Origin: Enterobacteriaceae bacterium RIT693
GTDB lineage: Bacteria; Pseudomonadota; Gammaproteobacteria; Enterobacterales; Enterobacteriaceae
Assembly: GCA_009668225.1 (NCBI GenBank)
Contig: WJYK01000019.1
Location: 23,803 to 87,802, forward strand
Direction of reading: 5' to 3'
Length of the DNA: 64,000 bases
Shown: piece by piece, positions 1 through 12,146 of the stretch
Layout of the letters: each line of letters opens with the position of its first letter
Numbering within the stretch: position 1 is the first letter of the stretch
Made by a program: the position numbers and the translations under genes
Notes under the pieces: generated by a model
Seen by the model: the letters and a program-made list of their open reading frames with translations, nothing else
Told to the model about the DNA's origin: nothing
Databases searched by the model: none

Positions 1-475
1 CCAACAACGTGAGCTGCTCACCAAAGATATACGGCCCGGCGTCCAGCTGTGTTTCGAACCATAGCCAAAGCGATTCCCGGTAGCGGTAAAGGTTTTCTGT
101 CAGCGTCGTGGCGTCTTCCGGCGACCAGCGATCGCCGCGATCGCCATAGGTGAACGTGGGATAAACGTTCGCGACGATCCAAATCAGCAGGCGGTAAAAC
201 TGCTGACGTTCAGGCGTCCCAATCTCAGGGACAAACTGCGGATGTCGGTCGAGGATCCAAAGCGCAATAGCCGCACTTTCGGTCATCACCTCACCGTCTT
301 CCAGCACCAGGGTGGGCACCTGTGCCAGCGGATTAATCTCTAACAGCCGATCGCGCATTGGCCCCGGCGTATCAAATCCGTCAACGTCGATAAATTTGTA
401 CGGCTCATCCACCAGCGTAAGCATCAATTCAGTTATTGCCGAGCCAAAACTCGACACACCATACAGTTTGTACAT
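1..475 (-). CDS. Glutathione S-transferase family protein, 3' part outside window
   Basis: Reading the minus strand from an ATG at 475 gives an uninterrupted frame to the window edge (about 158 residues), starting MYKLYGVSSFGSAIT. It shows the N-terminal thioredoxin-fold layout of glutathione S-transferases: a beta-alpha start, the cis-proline segment NPLAQVPTLVLEDG, then the EDGEVMTESAAIALWILD motif that binds the gamma-glutamyl part of glutathione, followed by the start of the helical domain. The family conjugates or reduces electrophiles with glutathione in the cytosol. The frame is cut by the window start, so length and C-terminal domain are unknown. It is divergent from lacI with 71 bp between the starts; no functional link is evident. 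Confidence 0.85.
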   Translation of the reverse strand, partial: MYKLYGVSSFGSAITELMLTLVDEPYKFIDVDGFDTPGPMRDRLLEINPLAQVPTLVLEDGEVMTESAAIALWILDRHPQFVPEIGTPERQQFYRLLIWIVANVYPTFTYGDRGDRWSPEDATTLTENLYRYRESLWLWFETQLDAGPYIFGEQLTLL

Positions 476-546
476 AAGCTTCTCCCCGATAAGGCGTTAA
501 GTGTAGAATAGCCGCCCTATCAGCATCCGCGAGAAGGAAGCCTGCA

Positions 547-1626
547 ATGAAAGCGAAATCTGTGACGCTGTACGATGTTGCCGACTCAGCCGGTGTTTCG
601 TACCAGACGGTCTCACGCGTGATCAATCAGGCTTCACACGTCTCGGAAAGAACGCGGCTAAAAGTGGAAGCGGCCATGAAGTCGCTGAATTATGTGCCGA
701 ACCGTGTTGCACAGCAGCTGGCAGGCAAGCTCAGCCATACGATTGGCCTTGCCACGACCACCCTTTCGCTTCATGCACCGTCGCAGATTGCCGCGGCGAT
801 AAAATCTAAAGCCGGGGAGAGGCAGTTCAACGTCATGATTTCGATGGTTGAACAACCCGGTGCTGAAGCGGCCAGGGCCGCAATCAACAGTCTGCTTGCC
901 CAACGCGTTGACGGGCTTATTGTGAATATTCCGCTGGAAACTGCCGATGCGCAAACGGTGCTGACGGCATGCGGCCCTGTTCCTGCCCTGTTCCTGGATG
1001 TTTCACCGGACGTAACGGCTAACCATATCGTGACCGATGCAGCGTCAGGCGCATACCTTGGCGTTGAGCATCTGGTTACGCTTGGCCACCAGAGCATTGC
1101 GCTGCTGGCCGGGCCGGAAAATTCTGTCTCTGCCCGGCTGCGGCTTGAAGGCTGGCTGCGCTATCTGGCACAGCGGCAGCTTGCTCCTTTTGCCATAATG
1201 CGCGGCGACTGGAGTTCACTTTCCGGGTATCAGCAGGTTAGCCTGCTGTTACGCAATGAGCCATTCCCTACGGCAATCCTCGTGGCCAACGATCAAATGG
1301 CGCTGGGTGCGCTGCGCGCAATTAATGACGTCGGGTTAACCGTGCCCCAGGACATTTCCGTGATGGGCTTCGACGATACCGAGGACAGCGCCTGTTTTAT
1401 TCCTCCCCTGACCACCATTCGCCAGGATTTCCGTTCATTCGGCGAGGCAAGCGTGAACGGTGTCATCTCGCTTATCCAGACCGGCGGCAGGTTAACGGTG
1501 CTGCACCCGGTGAGTCTGGTGGAACGCAAAACAACCGCCGCACCGGGGGGCGCTCGCTCCCCTTCAGCCACCCAGCTGGCCGATGCACTTTCCTTGCTCG
1601 CACGCCAGGTCGCTCGCCTTAAATAA
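547..1626 (+). CDS. lacI: Lactose operon repressor LacI
   Basis: The 359-residue product follows E. coli LacI along its whole length. The N-terminal helix-turn-helix (about residues 5-25, YDVADSAGVSYQTVSRVINQ) keeps the recognition-helix YQ..S..R pattern of LacI itself, followed by the hinge region with AQQLAGK. The periplasmic-binding-protein-like core follows (about 60-335), with LVANDQMALGALRAI and the FDDTEDSACFIPPLTTI segment. The C-terminal leucine heptads (LADALSLLARQVARL) form the tetramerisation helix in E. coli LacI. A GAAGGAAG ribosome site precedes the ATG. It is followed by lacZ on the same strand behind a recognisable lac promoter and operator, so it most likely represses that gene until allolactose binds. 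Confidence 0.96.
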   Translation: MKAKSVTLYDVADSAGVSYQTVSRVINQASHVSERTRLKVEAAMKSLNYVPNRVAQQLAGKLSHTIGLATTTLSLHAPSQIAAAIKSKAGERQFNVMISMVEQPGAEAARAAINSLLAQRVDGLIVNIPLETADAQTVLTACGPVPALFLDVSPDVTANHIVTDAASGAYLGVEHLVTLGHQSIALLAGPENSVSARLRLEGWLRYLAQRQLAPFAIMRGDWSSLSGYQQVSLLLRNEPFPTAILVANDQMALGALRAINDVGLTVPQDISVMGFDDTEDSACFIPPLTTIRQDFRSFGEASVNGVISLIQTGGRLTVLHPVSLVERKTTAAPGGARSPSATQLADALSLLARQVARLK

Positions 1627-1640
1627 TGTCCCTCATTCTT

Positions 1641-1656
1641 TGTGAAGCACATCACC
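1641..1656 (+). promoter_or_regulatory. CRP site of the lac promoter
   Basis: TGTGA-N6-TCACC, close to the CRP consensus TGTGA-N6-TCACA. Its centre (about 1648) lies about 60 bp upstream of the transcription start expected from the -10 box below. That is the class I position used in the E. coli lac promoter (-61.5). Catabolite activation of lacZ is therefore inferred. Confidence 0.75.
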
Positions 1657-1673
1657 TAAAACAGTGTGAATGC

Positions 1674-1701
1674 TTTACTCGGCTGCAATTAGCCTTAAAT
1701 T
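1674..1701 (+). promoter_or_regulatory. lacZ promoter (-35 and -10)
   Basis: A -35-like TTTACT (1674-1679) and a -10-like TAAATT (1696-1701) are separated by 16 bp. They sit between the CRP site and the operator, as in E. coli lac. E. coli has TTTACA and TATGTT with an 18-bp spacer, so this copy is shorter and has a less canonical -35. The position is supported by context; exact box assignment is tentative. Confidence 0.6.
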
Positions 1702-1718
1702 GTGAGCGAATAACATTT
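1698..1718 (+). promoter_or_regulatory. Primary lac operator O1-like site
   Basis: By comparison with E. coli O1 as I remember it, 19 of 21 positions agree, including the core TTGTGAGCG and ATAACA. The two differences are one near the centre (G to A) and one in the right arm. It overlaps the inferred transcription start, so LacI bound here would block initiation. I did not find an equally good O2 within lacZ or an O3 upstream by eye. Confidence 0.85.
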
Positions 1719-1726
1719 ATTGCTGA

Positions 1727-4801
<3,075 letters not shown>

Positions 4802-4804
4802 TTG

Positions 4805-4831
4805 AAAAAGCCGCCTGCATAACAGGCGGCT
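4805..4831 (-). terminator. Terminator between lacZ and kduD
   Basis: A 9-bp perfect stem (AGCCGCCTG and CAGGCGGCT, 4809-4817 and 4823-4831) has a 5-base loop. Read on the minus strand the hairpin is followed by a run of T (4805-4809), so it fits an intrinsic terminator for the kdu transcript. On the plus strand the tail GCATATTT is weaker but may also serve lacZ. Confidence 0.8.
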
Positions 4832-4837
4832 GCATAT

Positions 4838-5599
4838 TTAACGAGCCAGCCAGCCGCCGTCTACGGCGACGGTATAACCGTTAACGTAGTCAGATGCCGC
4901 AGAAGCCAGAAACACCACTGGCCCCATAAGGTCCGACGGTAGCCCCCAGCGCCCTGCCGGAATACGCTCGAGAATTTCACTGCTGCGTTCCGCATCCGCC
5001 CTTAGCTGCTCGGTGTTGTTAGTGGACATATACCCCGGCGCAATCGCGTTCACGTTTACCTTATGCTTCGCCCATTCGTTTGCCATCAGTCGGGTAATGC
5101 CCATCACGCCGCTTTTGGACGCCGTATAGGAAGGCACGCGGATCCCGCCCTGGAAGGAAAGCATCGACGCAATGTTAATGATTTTGCCCCCGCTCTCCTG
5201 CTTGATAAACTGCTTCGCTACCGCCTGTGAAAGGAAGAAGACCGTTTTAAGGTTTACGTTCATTACGTCGTCCCAGTCCTGCTCGGTAAACGCAAGGGCA
5301 TCCTGGCGACGAATAATCCCGGCGTTATTAACCAGAATGTCGATGCGGCCAAACACGGCGGCGGCCTCATCGGCCACGCTCTGAAGATTTTCATAGCGGC
5401 TGAGGTCAGCTGCAATATTCAAAAACCGCCGCCCAAGCCGTTCAATATGCTGGCGAGTTTCTGCCGGTTCAGTGATGTTCACCCCGATAATATCGCAGCC
5501 CGCTTGCGCAAGCCCTACCGCCATTCCCTGCCCCAGCCCGGTATTGCAGCCGGTCACCAACGCAATTTTCCCTGTTAAAGCAAACTGTTCTAAAACCAT
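4838..5599 (-). CDS. kduD: 2-dehydro-3-deoxy-D-gluconate 5-dehydrogenase KduD
   Basis: The product has 253 residues, the same length as E. coli KduD. It is a short-chain dehydrogenase with the nucleotide-binding TGCNTGLGQG (about residues 16-25), NNAG at 91-94 and catalytic S145, Y158 and K162 (YTASKSG). It reduces 2,5-diketo-3-deoxygluconate to 2-keto-3-deoxygluconate in the breakdown of unsaturated uronates from pectin, hyaluronan or similar polymers. An AAGGAG ribosome site precedes the ATG. It is the last gene of a same-strand set (IclR-type regulator, kdgT, kduI, kduD) and ends just before a hairpin terminator. Confidence 0.95.
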   Translation of the reverse strand: MVLEQFALTGKIALVTGCNTGLGQGMAVGLAQAGCDIIGVNITEPAETRQHIERLGRRFLNIAADLSRYENLQSVADEAAAVFGRIDILVNNAGIIRRQDALAFTEQDWDDVMNVNLKTVFFLSQAVAKQFIKQESGGKIINIASMLSFQGGIRVPSYTASKSGVMGITRLMANEWAKHKVNVNAIAPGYMSTNNTEQLRADAERSSEILERIPAGRWGLPSDLMGPVVFLASAASDYVNGYTVAVDGGWLAR

Positions 5600-5626
5600 T
5601 GTGTTCTCCTTGCTTGCGATTGTGGC

Positions 5627-6463
5627 CTAGCGGATGTCTTTCATGGCGATATGATCCATATCGTCGAAGGTTAAGTTCTCGCCGATCATGCCCCAGATAA
5701 AGGTGTAGCGTTTGGTGCCCACGCCGGAATGAATCGACCAGCTCGGGGAAATAACCGCCTGCTCGTTATGCATCACTACGTGGCGTGTTTCCTGAGGCTT
5801 ACCCATCATGTGAAACACGATGGTGTCGTCATCCATATCGAAGTAGAAATAAACTTCCATACGGCGTTCGTGGGTATGGGTCGGCATTGAATTCCAGTTG
5901 CTGCCCTCTTCCAGCCTTGTCATGCCCATACTGAGCTGGCAGGTTTCGAGCACGTCCGGTACCAGGTATTTACGAATAGTGCGTTTGTTGCAGCTTTCCA
6001 GACTGCCCAACGGTACCGCCACGGTGTCATCGCTGGTAATGGCGCGGGTAGGATAAGCATGATGGGCGGGTGCGCTGTTATAGTAGAGTTTTGCAGGCTT
6101 AGCGCTGTCTGCACTTTTGAACTCAACGTTTTTCGCACCCTTACCGATATACAGCGCCTCTTCTTTTTCAACACGGTAGTCGGTTCCATCGACGGTAACA
6201 ACCGCCGCTCCGCCAATATTAATCAGCCCCAGTTCCCGGCGTTCCAGAAAATAGCTAACGCCAAACTGTTTCCCGACTTCCTCTCCGATAGCGACGGTTG
6301 TATTAACCGGCATAATGCCGCCAATAACGATGCGATCGATATGGCTGTAAATCATTGTGTACTTATCGGTCTCGAATATTTTCTCCACCAAAAATTCTTT
6401 TCTGATCCCGGCTGTATCAAGGGTTTTAGCGTGGTCACTGTGAATACTTTGTCTGATGTCCAT
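5627..6463 (-). CDS. kduI: 5-dehydro-4-deoxy-D-glucuronate isomerase KduI
   Basis: The 278 residues equal the length of E. coli KduI, a cupin isomerase that turns 4-deoxy-L-threo-5-hexosulose uronate into 2,5-diketo-3-deoxygluconate, the substrate of the neighbouring KduD. The zinc ligands of the E. coli enzyme are present in place: H196, H198 and E203 in [13 protein letters not shown], and H245 in [14 protein letters not shown] ribosome site lies before the ATG. The gap to kduD is 27 bp, which indicates cotranscription. Confidence 0.95.
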   Translation of the reverse strand: MDIRQSIHSDHAKTLDTAGIRKEFLVEKIFETDKYTMIYSHIDRIVIGGIMPVNTTVAIGEEVGKQFGVSYFLERRELGLINIGGAAVVTVDGTDYRVEKEEALYIGKGAKNVEFKSADSAKPAKLYYNSAPAHHAYPTRAITSDDTVAVPLGSLESCNKRTIRKYLVPDVLETCQLSMGMTRLEEGSNWNSMPTHTHERRMEVYFYFDMDDDTIVFHMMGKPQETRHVVMHNEQAVISPSWSIHSGVGTKRYTFIWGMIGENLTFDDMDHIAMKDIR

Positions 6464-6574
6464 TAATTACTCCATTAATTTTTTCAACTTGCATGCGAGT
6501 GTGTCCCTGGCTTAATTCATGCCATAGCGGGGAAACTTTATTTAAAGAAAATTAAATATATTTGGGATGCGTAA

Positions 6575-7567
6575 TTAAGGTGCCGGTTGTTTAGTCATAA
6601 TAACATCCGGCTCGGTCTTTCCTTTTTTAACCTGCTTCGCCCACAGTGCGGTAATAATCGGCACCGTCACTGAGGTCACGATAACGCTGGTTGCCACCAA
6701 TGCGGTTGCTGCCGGTGCCGCCGGCGCAAACTCTGGCACCATTTGCGCAATTAAGACCGGAGTGGCAACCGCTGCGCCTGCGGTACTGGATGCCGCTACG
6801 CCCGCGGTACCGTCACCACCACCGAGGAATTTATCAGCAAGAATCAGCGGGATGCCGGTGATCACAATCACCGCAAGCCCCAGGAATACCCCGGCAAAGC
6901 CCGTTTCAATAATCACCTGCAGCTTGATGGTATTCCCCAGCGCGAAAGCGAAGAATGGGATCAGGGTTTGGACGGCGCCGCCGAACATTTTTCGCAGATC
7001 AGGATCAAGATTACCTAACGCAAAGCCCACAAGGAACGGCAATACCGCACCAACGAAAAGCTGGGGCTCAAAGGAGGCAATACCCGCCGTACCCAGCACA
7101 ACCATGGTCATTAACGGCCCGGACTCCAGAGACATCAGTACAAACGCGCCGGCCTCTTCTTTAGAACCATACTGGTTCATGAGCGCGGCATACAGCCCAC
7201 CGTTCGTCATGTCCATCGCCGCAACCAGCGCCAGAGTAGATATACCGGCAAAAATCCCGACCTGAATACCGGTCAGCGGCAGAAACGCCCCGACGGTCAT
7301 GGCAATCAGCCATGCCGTGGCTATCTTGGTCACGACAAGCACGCCGGACTTTCTCAGCATGGTGCCCGTGGCTTTTAGCTCAATTGATGCCCCCATGCAA
7401 AAGAACCAGACGGCGAGTATCGGTACCGTCCCGGTAATGAGTCCGTTAGTAAACGACCCTAAATATTTACCGGTTGCGGGGGCGAAGGTATTACATAATG
7501 CACCTAAAAATAGCGGAACCAGCATTAACCCGCCGGGAATTCTGTCTAATGCTTTCTTGATTTGCAT
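6575..7567 (-). CDS. kdgT: 2-keto-3-deoxygluconate permease KdgT
   Basis: The product is a very hydrophobic protein of 330 residues with about ten membrane segments and the KdgT-family start [10 protein letters not shown]. Glycine-rich segments such as [15 protein letters not shown] and [16 protein letters not shown] are also present. The family imports 2-keto-3-deoxygluconate by proton symport across the inner membrane. I place the start at 7567 because a GAGGATG ribosome site precedes that ATG and the family begins there; an in-frame upstream ATG at 7600 adds eleven untypical residues. Its substrate is the end product of KduI and KduD, encoded just downstream. Confidence 0.92.
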   Translation of the reverse strand: MQIKKALDRIPGGLMLVPLFLGALCNTFAPATGKYLGSFTNGLITGTVPILAVWFFCMGASIELKATGTMLRKSGVLVVTKIATAWLIAMTVGAFLPLTGIQVGIFAGISTLALVAAMDMTNGGLYAALMNQYGSKEEAGAFVLMSLESGPLMTMVVLGTAGIASFEPQLFVGAVLPFLVGFALGNLDPDLRKMFGGAVQTLIPFFAFALGNTIKLQVIIETGFAGVFLGLAVIVITGIPLILADKFLGGGDGTAGVAASSTAGAAVATPVLIAQMVPEFAPAAPAATALVATSVIVTSVTVPIITALWAKQVKKGKTEPDVIMTKQPAP

Positions 7568-7675
7568 ACTTACATCCTCAATAAAATGTAAAAGAAACAC
7601 ATCAATTCATTGCCAAATGCCAGAAGCACCCCTCCGCAATACTTCACGGATAATTGACTGCCTGATTAAAATAAT

Positions 7676-8488
7676 TTACTGCTTATTCATTGGCCGGGAC
7701 TTGAGACCAAAATTCACTGCATTGGATATTTTTTCAGTGGTTGCCAATAAATGACTTAAATACTCTTCCTTTTTCCCATTGGTAAATTGAGAAACCATTC
7801 CCGTCAGGCCAATGGCACAAAGCACGTCGCCTTTTGTGTCAAATACCGGCGCGGAAATACAGCGGATTTCATTGATGTTCTCACCGTCATCGTAGGCCCA
7901 GCCCTGCTGCTTCACCAGGGCAAGATGCTCAATAAAACGCTGTTTGTCGGTGATGGTGGTCTCCGTTTTCTTCACGAAGGTGGCCTTCGCCAGAATCTGC
8001 TCAACCTGCTCTGTCTGACGCCATGCCAGCAAAATTTTACCCAACGACGTGCTGTGCAGACGAATACGTTTACCTTCCCAGGAGGTTAATATGATCGCCT
8101 GCGGAGACTGAATTTTACTGAGGAAAAAGGCCTCATCGCCCTCCATAATGCCCTGGTGGCAGGTTAGCCCCGTCAGCTCAACCAGCTCGTGCAGGTACGG
8201 AATGGCCTCCAGGCGAATATCCAGCCCGCTCGCCGCCAGCCCGCCCAGCTCAAAGAGGTGTAAACCGAGCGCGTAACGCCCATCAACGCGGAGGCGAAGC
8301 ATTTGCGTGGCACATAACACCTCCAGCAAATGATGAGTGCTACTTTTGGGTATGGCCAGCTGAGTACTGATTTCGCTAAAACTGGCGCTGCCTTTTTCCG
8401 CAATAAAATCAAGAATAGCCACCAGTCTGACGGCTGCGGGGGCTTTACTCTCTTTTAAATTCTCTGGGATGCGCATATTTATTTCCAT
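7676..8488 (-). CDS. IclR-family transcriptional regulator, likely of the kdu/kdgT cluster
   Basis: The 270-residue product has the IclR layout. An N-terminal winged helix-turn-helix (about 18-75, with SFSEISTQLAIPKSSTHHLL) is followed by an effector-binding domain with LHSTSLGKILLAW and the late CAIGLTG segment. It is only loosely similar to E. coli KdgR in the regions I can recall, so I do not assign that symbol. It heads the minus-strand set kdgT-kduI-kduD, and an array of palindromes lies just upstream, which suggests autoregulation and control of the cluster by a uronate intermediate. The start could also be the ATG at 8476, four codons in, which has GGA before it. Confidence 0.88.
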   Translation of the reverse strand: MEINMRIPENLKESKAPAAVRLVAILDFIAEKGSASFSEISTQLAIPKSSTHHLLEVLCATQMLRLRVDGRYALGLHLFELGGLAASGLDIRLEAIPYLHELVELTGLTCHQGIMEGDEAFFLSKIQSPQAIILTSWEGKRIRLHSTSLGKILLAWRQTEQVEQILAKATFVKKTETTITDKQRFIEHLALVKQQGWAYDDGENINEIRCISAPVFDTKGDVLCAIGLTGMVSQFTNGKKEEYLSHLLATTEKISNAVNFGLKSRPMNKQ

Positions 8489-8499
8489 TCGGGTTATTC

Positions 8500-8605
8500 G
8501 TTTTATATATAGAACGCTTTTTGTTTTATATATCGAACCTATTTCTTATTGCTTATTCTGTACGTTATGTTTCATATATAGAACCACGCAATTCATATGT
8601 GAAAC
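8500..8605. promoter_or_regulatory. Array of four palindromic operator-like sites
   Basis: Three near-identical imperfect palindromes of the form GTTYYATATATNGAAC occur at 8500-8515, 8523-8538 and 8569-8584. A fourth variant with core TTCATATGTGAAAC ends at 8605. The ATATAT cores start at 8505, 8528, 8574 and 8595, so the steps are 23, 46 and 21 bp, about two or four helical turns. This puts the sites on one face of the DNA between the IclR-type gene and the divergent YhcH-type gene. The motif does not reappear in the gaps before kdgT or kduI. Binding by the neighbouring IclR protein is inferred. Confidence 0.7.
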
Positions 8606-8680
8606 AGTAAACGGAAATTAGCCTAAAAAACGTTATGTGAAGCAAGTTATTAAGCCCATCCGTTATTTATATCTGAAATG

Positions 8681-8696
8681 CGTGAAGTGGATCACA
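8681..8696. promoter_or_regulatory. CRP-like site
   Basis: GTGA-N6-TCACA within cGTGAagtggaTCACA, close to the CRP consensus. It lies about 90 bp upstream of the YhcH-type start and about 190 bp from the IclR-type start, so catabolite control of this divergent region is plausible. A weaker half site (TGTGA) lies near 8637. Confidence 0.55.
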
Positions 8697-8746
8697 CTTC
8701 TTTATTTCGCCAATATCATTGTTTTTCAATGGCGGTTATTTAATAA

Positions 8747-9253
<507 letters not shown>

Positions 9254-9297
9254 AACGGCATCTGCATACCATGCCCTTAATGACATGGCATGCGGCA

Positions 9298-9648
9298 TCA
9301 GCGCGTGAGGCCAAAACTCTCATCAATCAGCCCGAGTATCTCTTCCTCGGGCACGGTGTCGAGCAGGAGGGTTATCCAGTGCTCTTTGTTCATGTGGTAC
9401 GCCGGTAGAATACCGGGCTGCATGCGTAAAGATCCCACGGCGCCCGGCATCACTTTGACGTTGAGAATATCGACCACCCTGTCGCTGTCCAGCCCGAGCT
9501 TCGCGGCAGAAATACTCAGTACCACGCCAAACCATTTACGTTTGTAGCGATGACGCAGTACGGCGTAGTCCTTAAACTTCTCCCACGGGTAGTCTGGCTC
9601 AACCTGATACTTTTCAAACACAGCAGCAAAAAGCGTTTCGCGTTTCAT
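9298..9648 (-). CDS. MmcQ/YjbR family protein
   Basis: The small 116-residue protein has the YjbR-like pattern. A N-terminal helix is followed by KWFGVVLSISAAKLGL, then VVDILNVKVMPGAVGSL and PAYHMNKEHWITLLLD, close to the family's typical N-K-x-H-W motif. The last part (EEEILGLIDESFGLTR) fits the usual C-terminal helix. The family has a fold called CyaY-like or double-wing DNA-binding; its cellular role is not established. AAGGAAAAACA precedes the ATG. It is not obviously linked to either neighbour. Confidence 0.85.
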   Translation of the reverse strand: MKRETLFAAVFEKYQVEPDYPWEKFKDYAVLRHRYKRKWFGVVLSISAAKLGLDSDRVVDILNVKVMPGAVGSLRMQPGILPAYHMNKEHWITLLLDTVPEEEILGLIDESFGLTR

Positions 9649-9733
9649 TGTTTTTCCTTAACCGCGTGGCCCGGAAACGTTATCCGGACCCACGGCTATT
9701 ATATATCACGATTATTCACCACCGGGCGCCAGA

Positions 9734-10636
9734 TTAACTTTTTACGCTGCACATTTTCTTTTCCGGACTTATCACCAGCCAGACAGAGAAACAAACAATC
9801 ACCGCCCCGATAATAAATTCTTCGCTAATGGTTTCATGCAAAATGAGATAACCCCACAATACGCCAAACGGTGGAATTAAAAAGGTGACCGTAAGACTGC
9901 GTAATGGCCCAATATCGGCAATTAATCGGAAGTAAAAAATATATGCTACGGCGGTGCAGATAAACCCAAGGCCCAGCACGCTTAGCCACACATCCCCCTG
10001 TAGCCAGTTGATGGATGGGCCGGTAGTGATGCTCCAGGTAAAAAATGGCAGCAGAAAAAGCGTAGCCCCGATCTGGCTGCCGAAGGCGACGATTTTAGGA
10101 TCCAGTCCACCTTTGTTGGAGATCCAGCGACGGGTTAAAAAGCCCGCCACGCCGTAGCAGCTCGTGGCGACCAGGCACGCAATAATACCGGCGATTTTTT
10201 CCTCGTTCGATTGCGCGTCACCCACTGAGGTGATCACCATAATCCCTGCCAGGCCCAGCACTACACCCAGCCATTTTCGTGCTGTTAATTTTTCACTAAA
10301 AAAAGAGAATCCAATAATGGCGCCCATTAGCGGCGTGGTTGCGTTTAAAATGGCGGAATACCCGGCCGGTAACCATTTTGCGGCCAGGCAATACATAAAG
10401 AAGGGCAGCCCGGAGTTAATTGCGCCCAAAATAAGCGCCGAACGGAATTTACCCTCAAAGCGAAAAGACGATCTAAGGGTGAAAAGGATCACCGCCAGCC
10501 CTACAAAACCAAAAAACACCCTTAAAAAGGCCGTATTTACCGCCCCGAACTCTGGCGCCGCTATTTTCATAAAAAGGAAACTGGCTCCCCATACCGCGGC
10601 AAGAAATAACAGCCGGATATAATCTGACACACGCAT
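9734..10636 (-). CDS. EamA/DMT-superfamily permease
   Basis: The product has about 300 residues with ten predicted membrane helices in two EamA repeats. The first repeat contains FLAAVWGASFLFMKIAAPE and the end of the second has PPFGVLWGYLILHE, both typical of drug/metabolite exporters. The substrate cannot be told from sequence. I start at 10636 (MRVSDYIRLL) because a purine-rich GGGAAGGGTGAAGG lies just before it; an upstream ATG at 10669 adds eleven polar residues not seen in the family. It stands alone between the YjbR-like gene and the efflux cluster. Confidence 0.85.
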   Translation of the reverse strand: MRVSDYIRLLFLAAVWGASFLFMKIAAPEFGAVNTAFLRVFFGFVGLAVILFTLRSSFRFEGKFRSALILGAINSGLPFFMYCLAAKWLPAGYSAILNATTPLMGAIIGFSFFSEKLTARKWLGVVLGLAGIMVITSVGDAQSNEEKIAGIIACLVATSCYGVAGFLTRRWISNKGGLDPKIVAFGSQIGATLFLLPFFTWSITTGPSINWLQGDVWLSVLGLGFICTAVAYIFYFRLIADIGPLRSLTVTFLIPPFGVLWGYLILHETISEEFIIGAVIVCFSVWLVISPEKKMCSVKS

Positions 10637-10772
10637 GCCTTCACCCTTCCCCATAAAATAAGCGCTCATTTATCATTTCGTTTGCTTAACCACGTTAAGC
10701 CTGGAAAGACTTTAAACGAGCACCTGAGAAAGAAAAACCGTTTTCTGTTTGTGGAGAATGCGTTAGCAAGAA

Positions 10773-12143
10773 TCAGGGGAATGTCGACGAGCCCCCAAAC
10801 TCCAGATAAATTTTTGCCAAATTCTGGAACTGATTAAAGCGGTTTTCATCCAGCAGCAGCTCAGCCTGGCGACGCTTCTCCTGAGCATCGAGCCAGAAAG
10901 AGATGCGCGCAGCGCCCTGCCTGTAACGCACTTCATTGAGTCGTTCTGACTTCCGCGCCAGCTCAAGCCCTTCACGCAGGCGTGTTTCCTGGGCCAAAAG
11001 CTGATTACGCTGGGAGAGCGCATCCTCAATACCGCCCATGGCTTTATAAAGAGCCTGTTTAAACTCCAGCACGCGCAGTTCGTAGTCGTTGCGGGCAATC
11101 TTTACCTCCACGCCCCTTTGCCGCCACTCCAGAAACGGCAGCGTCAGGCTTGCGCCAACGGAACCGACTGGATTGTTCAGAAAGGCCATTAGCGAGCTGC
11201 TGGTGGTCCCGAGAGAACCGGTCAGACTGAACGCCGGGTAATATTCTGTTCGCCTGACGTCCACGGTGGCCAGCGCTTCACGCACTCGCCACTCTTTAGC
11301 GCTGATATCGGGCCGGTGCATCAGCATGCTAGCCGGCATGTTCGCATTGACCTGCGGCATCGTTCCCGCCGGTAATCTTGCGGGTTCAACAACCGGGCTA
11401 CCCGGCGCGGCGCCAAGCAACACGGCCTGCTGATTAAGGGCTTGCTGACGTTCGTGCTGCAACCCAATCAACCTGTTCTCCTGGGAAAGCAGGCTTTGCC
11501 GGGCATCCACTACATCCAGAGAAGACGTGCCGCCCGCATTGTAGCGAGCATTCGCCAGCCGTAACGTCTCTTTTGCATAGTCGATACTCTGCTGAAGAAT
11601 GGCCAGCTGCTGGTTAATAAAGCCGATGCGCCAGTAGTTATTACTGGCATCTGAGAGCAGCGTCAGGCGCGCCGCACGCAAATCTTCTTCCGTTGCCTGG
11701 GTTTCCCACTCCGCCGCGTCGCGCTGGCGGGCAATCTTGCCCCACAGATCCAATTCATAACTGGTACTGAGGTTGGCGGAACTCCCCTTTGTCCAGTCCG
11801 CTGAGCCGTCCAGCTGTTTTTTGCCGTCAACGCCCAGTGAACCTTTAAGTCCGGGATCGTTGGTGATGCCGACCCGCTCCGCGTCGAGCCGGGCTCGATA
11901 CACGCGCAGCACGGCCGCCCCCACATCGCTATTGCTTGCCATTACCTGCCGCAGCCAGCTTGCGAGGTGAGGATCGTTAAACGCTTTCCAGTCAAACGGC
12001 GCCTGGCCACCGGCAACGTCATCCTGATACCAACTGGCAGGATAAACCACCACAGGAGGGTGATAATCGCTTTTCAGAGTGTTTGCGCAACCTGCGCTGA
12101 GCGCAGCGGCAAGACATACAGCTAAAGGTGATAAATTTTTCAT
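10773..12143 (-). CDS. Outer-membrane efflux lipoprotein, NodT/TolC family
   Basis: The 456-residue product has a lipoprotein signal (MKNLSPLAVCLAAALSAGC, lipobox LSAGC with C19). It has two internally repeated outer-membrane-efflux domains, including SYELDLWGKIARQRDAAE and the RPDISAKEWRVREALATVDVRRTEYYPAFSLTGSLG segment (quoted here only as landmarks, RPD and YYPAFSL). Such trimeric channels carry substrates of tripartite pumps across the outer membrane. The start lies 3 bp after the macB stop, so it is translated with macB as the outer-membrane partner. The neighbouring RND system, which has no channel of its own here, might share it. Confidence 0.9.
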   Translation of the reverse strand: MKNLSPLAVCLAAALSAGCANTLKSDYHPPVVVYPASWYQDDVAGGQAPFDWKAFNDPHLASWLRQVMASNSDVGAAVLRVYRARLDAERVGITNDPGLKGSLGVDGKKQLDGSADWTKGSSANLSTSYELDLWGKIARQRDAAEWETQATEEDLRAARLTLLSDASNNYWRIGFINQQLAILQQSIDYAKETLRLANARYNAGGTSSLDVVDARQSLLSQENRLIGLQHERQQALNQQAVLLGAAPGSPVVEPARLPAGTMPQVNANMPASMLMHRPDISAKEWRVREALATVDVRRTEYYPAFSLTGSLGTTSSSLMAFLNNPVGSVGASLTLPFLEWRQRGVEVKIARNDYELRVLEFKQALYKAMGGIEDALSQRNQLLAQETRLREGLELARKSERLNEVRYRQGAARISFWLDAQEKRRQAELLLDENRFNQFQNLAKIYLEFGGSSTFP

Positions 12144-12146
12144 AGG